Shown here: positions 62,311 to 64,000 of the stretch, in pieces
How positions within the stretch are numbered: position 1 is the first letter of the stretch
How the letters are laid out: each line of letters opens with the position of its first letter
Source: Sphingomonas sp. PAMC 26621
Lineage (GTDB): Bacteria > Pseudomonadota > Alphaproteobacteria > Sphingomonadales > Sphingomonadaceae
Direction: 5' to 3'
Assembly (NCBI RefSeq): GCF_000251145.1
Contig: NZ_AIDW01000004.1
Span: 231,267 to 295,266, forward strand
DNA length: 64,000 nucleotides
Position numbers and translations under genes: made by a program
Notes under the pieces: model-generated
The model's database searches: none
Told to the model about the DNA's origin: nothing
What the model saw: only the letters and a program-made list of their open reading frames with translations

Positions 62311-62937
62311 ATGGATCATGACTGGAAACCACAACGCTTGGCCGTCGCGTCCGTAAAGGAACTTGAGGCCCTTCAGATGCGGGATGGGCCATTGCGGAAG
62401 GTGCACGTCCAAGCGTTGGCTAGGGCGATGACAGACGGGCAGGATGTCCCCCCGATCAAGGTGGCTCGGATTGGGCGGGCGCTGTGCGTCGTGGATGGCT
62501 TCCACCGGCTGGCGGCGGCGCGGAGCCTAAGCCGTGAGGCCATTGAGGCCCTTGTGGCACCGATGGACTTTAAGGCCGCTCAGGTCCTCGCTCGGGTGGT
62601 CAACGTCGGGCATGGGGCGGGTCTAAGGCCGCGTGACAAGGCTAAGGCCTTCGCCAGTTACATCGACGCTGGTGGGCATTTGGACGCCAACGGCAACGTC
62701 AAGAGTAGCCGTGCCATCCGTGACGAGCTTCCCGGGCTCTACAGTCACACTCAAATCCTTGCGCGGCTGAGGTTCCACAAGGTGCGGCCCGCCTATGACC
62801 TTGAGGAAGCTGAAGGCTCCAAATGGGGGCGTGGAGGCTGGGGCTACCCTGAGGATGCCGATCATGGGGATGATGGATGCGGCGGTGACAAAGCAGGCCA
62901 TCGGAACGCCGGCGCGGTGCTGAGCGTGGCGGAGTAA
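62311..62937 (+). CDS. ParB/sulfiredoxin-fold N-terminal domain protein, 3' end probably replaced by IS
   Basis: A 208-residue protein. Residues about 5-100 show the ParB/Srx nuclease-like fold (VHVQALARAMTDGQDVPPIKVA and VVDGFHRLAAA, where the GFHR block is the phosphate-binding motif). A helical DNA-binding-like part follows (RAIRDELPGLYSHTQILARLRF). The Gly/Asp-rich C-terminus and the last residues run into the inferred left end of the IS21 element, so the true stop may be lost. AGGGGG precedes the ATG. It may regulate or partition the element. Confidence 0.8.
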   Translation: MDHDWKPQRLAVASVKELEALQMRDGPLRKVHVQALARAMTDGQDVPPIKVARIGRALCVVDGFHRLAAARSLSREAIEALVAPMDFKAAQVLARVVNVGHGAGLRPRDKAKAFASYIDAGGHLDANGNVKSSRAIRDELPGLYSHTQILARLRFHKVRPAYDLEEAEGSKWGRGGWGYPEDADHGDDGCGGDKAGHRNAGAVLSVAE

Positions 62938-64000
62938 AATCCAGCCGTTGGTAGGCTGCTCTTTTTGGGGAGCGGCCGGGGATGTTTGCCGTGGAGAGCT
63001 ATGCCGCCGTTCGGCGCTTCGTGTTCGTGGAGGGTCACAGCCGTCGCGAGGCGGCGCGGGTGTTCGGGCTGAACCGGGAGACGGTGGCCAAGATGTGCCG
63101 GTTCTCGCTCCCACCGGGATATACGCGCAAGGAGCCGGCGGCGAAGCCGAAGTTGGGGCTGCTGCTGCCGGTGATCGATGCGATCCTGGAAGCGGACCTA
63201 ACAGCGCCGGCGAAGCAGCGGCATACGGCCAAGCGGATCTTCGAACGGCTGCGCGATGAGCATGACTTTGCCGGCGGATATACCGTGGTGAAGGATCATG
63301 TTCGGCTCTGCCGGGCACGAGGGCGCGAGACGTTCGTGCCGCTGGCACACCCGCCGGGTCATGCGCAGGTGGATTTTGGCGAGGCGATCGGCGTGATCGG
63401 CGGCGTGCGCCAGAAGATCCACTTCCTGTGCATGGACTTGCCGCAGTCGGATGCCTGCTTTGTGAAGGCCTATCCACGCGAGACCACCGAGGCGTTCCTC
63501 GACGGGCATGTATCGGCGTTCGCGTTCTTCGACGGCGTGCCGCTGTCGATCCTGTACGACAACACGACGATCGCGGTGGCGAAGATCCTGGGCGACGGGA
63601 AGCGCGACCGCACCCGTGCCTTCACCGAGTTGTGCAGCCATTACCTGTTCCGCGATCGCTTCGCGCGCCCGGCCAAGGGCAACGACAAGGGCAAGGTCGA
63701 AGGGCTGGTCAAGTTCTCGCGCGCCAACTTCATGGTGCCGGTCCCGCACGCTGCCAGCTTCGACGATCTGAACGCGATGCTGGAAGAGCGCTGCCGCGCT
63801 CGGCAGCGCGATCATGCCGGCCGCCATGCCGAGACGATCGGCGAGCGGCTGGTGGCCGATCACGCAGCGCTGCGACCGCTGCCGGCGGTGCCGTTGGAGC
63901 CCTGCGAGAAGCGCGCTGCACGGGTCTCGTCGATGGCGCTCGTGCGCTATCGGACCAACGGACTACTCGGTGCCGACCGCCTATGGCTTCCAGGACGTGG
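62918..64000 (+). mobile_element. IS21-family insertion sequence, left part
   Basis: The left end is inferred near 62918, from TGCTGAGCGTGGCGGAGTAA followed by AATCCAGCCG, a sequence type I associate with IS21 left ends. The boundary is uncertain by tens of bases. The element carries istA on the plus strand. istB and the right end lie beyond the window. Confidence 0.65.
62982..64000 (+). pseudogene. istA: IS21-family transposase IstA, frameshifted and truncated by window edge
   Basis: The frame from ATG 62982 is open to the window end. It has the IstA N-terminal helix-turn-helix (RREAARVFGLNRETVAKM), and the retroviral-type DDE residues are in HAQVDFGEA, SILYDNTTIA and KGNDKGKVEGLVKF. Near base 63960 the frame reads RYRTNGLLGAD. 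The conserved family motif RYRTNDYSVPTAYGFQDV appears only if one G at 63960-63961 is skipped, so a +1 insertion has probably inactivated the gene, unless it is a sequencing error. The call as IstA is firm; the defect is moderately sure. Confidence 0.85.

Larger units (their letters stand above)
55700..64000. mobile_element. tRNA-Thr-anchored integrative island (left part; right end beyond window)
   Basis: Directly after the tRNA come a tyrosine integrase, unknown and phage-like genes, a serine recombinase, a ParB-like gene and an IS21 element. None has a housekeeping role, and codon and base use look less GC-biased than in the preceding core genes. The 3' part of the tRNA probably forms attL. 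I found no second copy of GAGTCCTGTAAGCGGCACCA within the window, so attR must lie further right or be lost. Confidence 0.8.

Noticed and set aside
63950..63970. Programmed frameshifting as an explanation for the istA frame break
   Set aside because: No slippery run or downstream hairpin is visible, and IS21 istA is normally read in one frame as far as I know; a simple insertion or sequence error is more likely.

Overview
This window is high-GC chromosomal DNA. It suggests an alphaproteobacterium of the order Sphingomonadales (a Sphingomonas-like genome). The grounds are the gene order rpmF-plsX-fabH-ihfA-merR, the large NAD-type glutamate dehydrogenase, the PAS_5-type protein, the piuC/PepSY iron operon, and the many short palindromic repeats between genes. 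No rRNA or CRISPR array was seen. The species assignment is inference from gene content, not from a marker tree.

Bases 1-55,500 are core chromosome. The layout is: the 3' end of a GH1 beta-glucosidase; small stress-type genes (PhnA-like, a DUF892 ferritin-like protein); an S41 lipoprotein protease, a diguanylate cyclase and an outer-membrane phospholipase A on the minus strand; hisN; an AsmA-family protein; the translation block rpmI-rplT-(repeats)-pheS-pheT; an aldose epimerase and prfC; the lipid and ribosome operon rpmF-plsX-fabH-ihfA-merR (minus); MAPEG and metallo-beta-lactamase proteins; a fused pabB-pabC folate gene; an aspartate-type aminotransferase; several peptidases (PepN, M28, M13); the minus-strand genes lepB-rnc and ltaE-eamA; pgi plus a DUF4174 gene; glutathione reductase; an acyl-CoA carboxylase beta subunit; and cobT flanked by ribbon-helix-helix-like small proteins.

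Bases 44,160-49,235 form a tightly overlapping iron-uptake operon: a TonB-dependent siderophore receptor, a Sel1-repeat protein, a PiuC-type Fe(II) dioxygenase and a PepSY membrane protein. It is preceded by two perfect 7-1-7 palindromes that look like Fur operators. A 1541-residue NAD-glutamate dehydrogenase and a PAS-domain protein follow on the minus strand.

From 55,700 to the window end the DNA looks horizontally acquired. A tRNA-Thr(CGT) is followed at once by a tyrosine integrase. Next come a small unknown protein, two minus-strand phage-virion-like genes, a 1.3-kb block with no convincing gene but with inverted repeats, a small secreted protein, a serine recombinase, a ParB-like protein behind an operator-like palindrome, and an IS21-family element. 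The istA gene of that element carries an apparent +1 frameshift near its 3' conserved motif. The right end of the island is outside the window.

At least three families of 80-100 bp palindromic intergenic repeats are scattered through the core region, mostly at gene ends. One copy directly abuts, and may supply, the ribosome-binding region of pheS.
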